Positions 6,242 to 6,338 of a stretch of DNA of 6,338 nucleotides are shown in pieces. The position numbers and the translations under genes were made by a program. The stretch is taken from the NCBI GenBank assembly GCA_022360335.1, contig JAKSCZ010000371.1:1-6338 (forward strand), in the 5' to 3' direction. This DNA is from Pseudomonadota bacterium. Lineage in GTDB: Bacteria; Pseudomonadota; Gammaproteobacteria; Steroidobacterales; Woeseiaceae. Below the pieces are notes generated by a model. It did no database searches, was not told where the DNA came from, and saw only the letters and a program-made list of their open reading frames with translations. Positions within the stretch are counted from its first letter, which is position 1, and each line of letters opens with the position of its first letter.

Positions 6242-6338
6242 TCAAGCCTGCCCGGCCGCGGCCTGCAGCTGCTTCAACTCGTTCGGCGGCACTTCGGCAT
6301 AGTGGCTGAAGTCCATCGTGAAGTTGCCGTCGCCGCCG
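6242..6338 (-). CDS. Elongation factor G-like protein, C-terminal fragment
   Basis: Only the last 31 codons plus the TGA stop (6244-6242) are in the window; the rest lies beyond the right edge. The tail reads GNFTMDFSHYAEVPPNELKQL and then an Ala/Gln-rich end. It matches the end of domain V of EF-G: a Gly, then F/Y-T-M-E/D-F-x-x-Y-x-E-x-P and a final helix (compare E. coli SYTMEFLKYDEAP and Thermus SFVMFFDHYQEVP, from memory). If right, the product is a ribosomal translocase GTPase, or a paralogue of it. The gene is followed at once by a terminator rather than by tuf, which argues against the classical str operon position. The fragment is short, so the family call is moderately sure. Confidence 0.65.
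   Translation of the reverse strand, partial: GGDGNFTMDFSHYAEVPPNELKQLQAAAGQA

Noticed and set aside
5622..6245. A 207-codon minus-strand frame opposite the CNB-domain gene
   Set aside because: No start context or motif; the plus strand has a recognisable CNB domain across the same bases.
1..6338. Signs of a mobile element, phage, CRISPR array, defence system or biosynthetic cluster
   Set aside because: No transposase, integrase, inverted-repeat ends, spaced repeats or typical defence genes are visible; gene style is uniform across the window.

Overview
The window comes from a high-GC bacterium (strong G/C bias at third codon positions). Its protein families and gene style suggest a proteobacterium, probably a gammaproteobacterium; this assignment is inference from the sequence alone. 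It holds four complete genes packed head-to-tail on the minus strand, one complete divergent gene on the plus strand, and two gene tails cut by the window edges. No tRNA, rRNA, CRISPR array, insertion sequence or integration scar is visible. No stretch over 300 bases lacks a gene.

Layout from left to right. Positions 1-226 (+) are the C-terminal end of a PRK12834-type FAD-binding dehydrogenase. It converges, with a 17-base gap, on a minus-strand block that reads from right to left in this order: an ACSF2-like acyl-CoA synthetase (5625-3949), a DUF3336/patatin lipase related to eukaryotic triacylglycerol lipases (3932-2439), a monoacylglycerol-lipase-type alpha/beta hydrolase (2442-1552), and a DUF418 multi-pass membrane protein (1539-244). 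The junctions are a 16-base gap, a 4-base stop/start overlap (TTGA) and a 12-base gap, so these four genes very probably form one operon. A short divergent intergenic region (5626-5711) separates it from a 159-residue stand-alone cyclic-nucleotide-binding-domain protein (5712-6191, +). That gene converges on the tail of an elongation-factor-G-like gene (6338-6242, -), with a strong hairpin terminator between the two.

Biologically, the operon looks like a neutral-lipid mobilisation cassette. The patatin-type lipase would attack tri- or diacylglycerol (or phospholipid), the second lipase would finish the monoacylglycerol, and the synthetase would activate the released fatty acids to acyl-CoA. 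The DUF418 membrane protein is the unexplained member. The divergent CNB-domain protein may be a ligand sensor, but it has no DNA-binding domain and a changed phosphate-binding cassette. Its best promoter candidate would place the transcript start at the ATG, suggesting a leaderless message. The individual families are known; the combination and these details are what deserve a second look.
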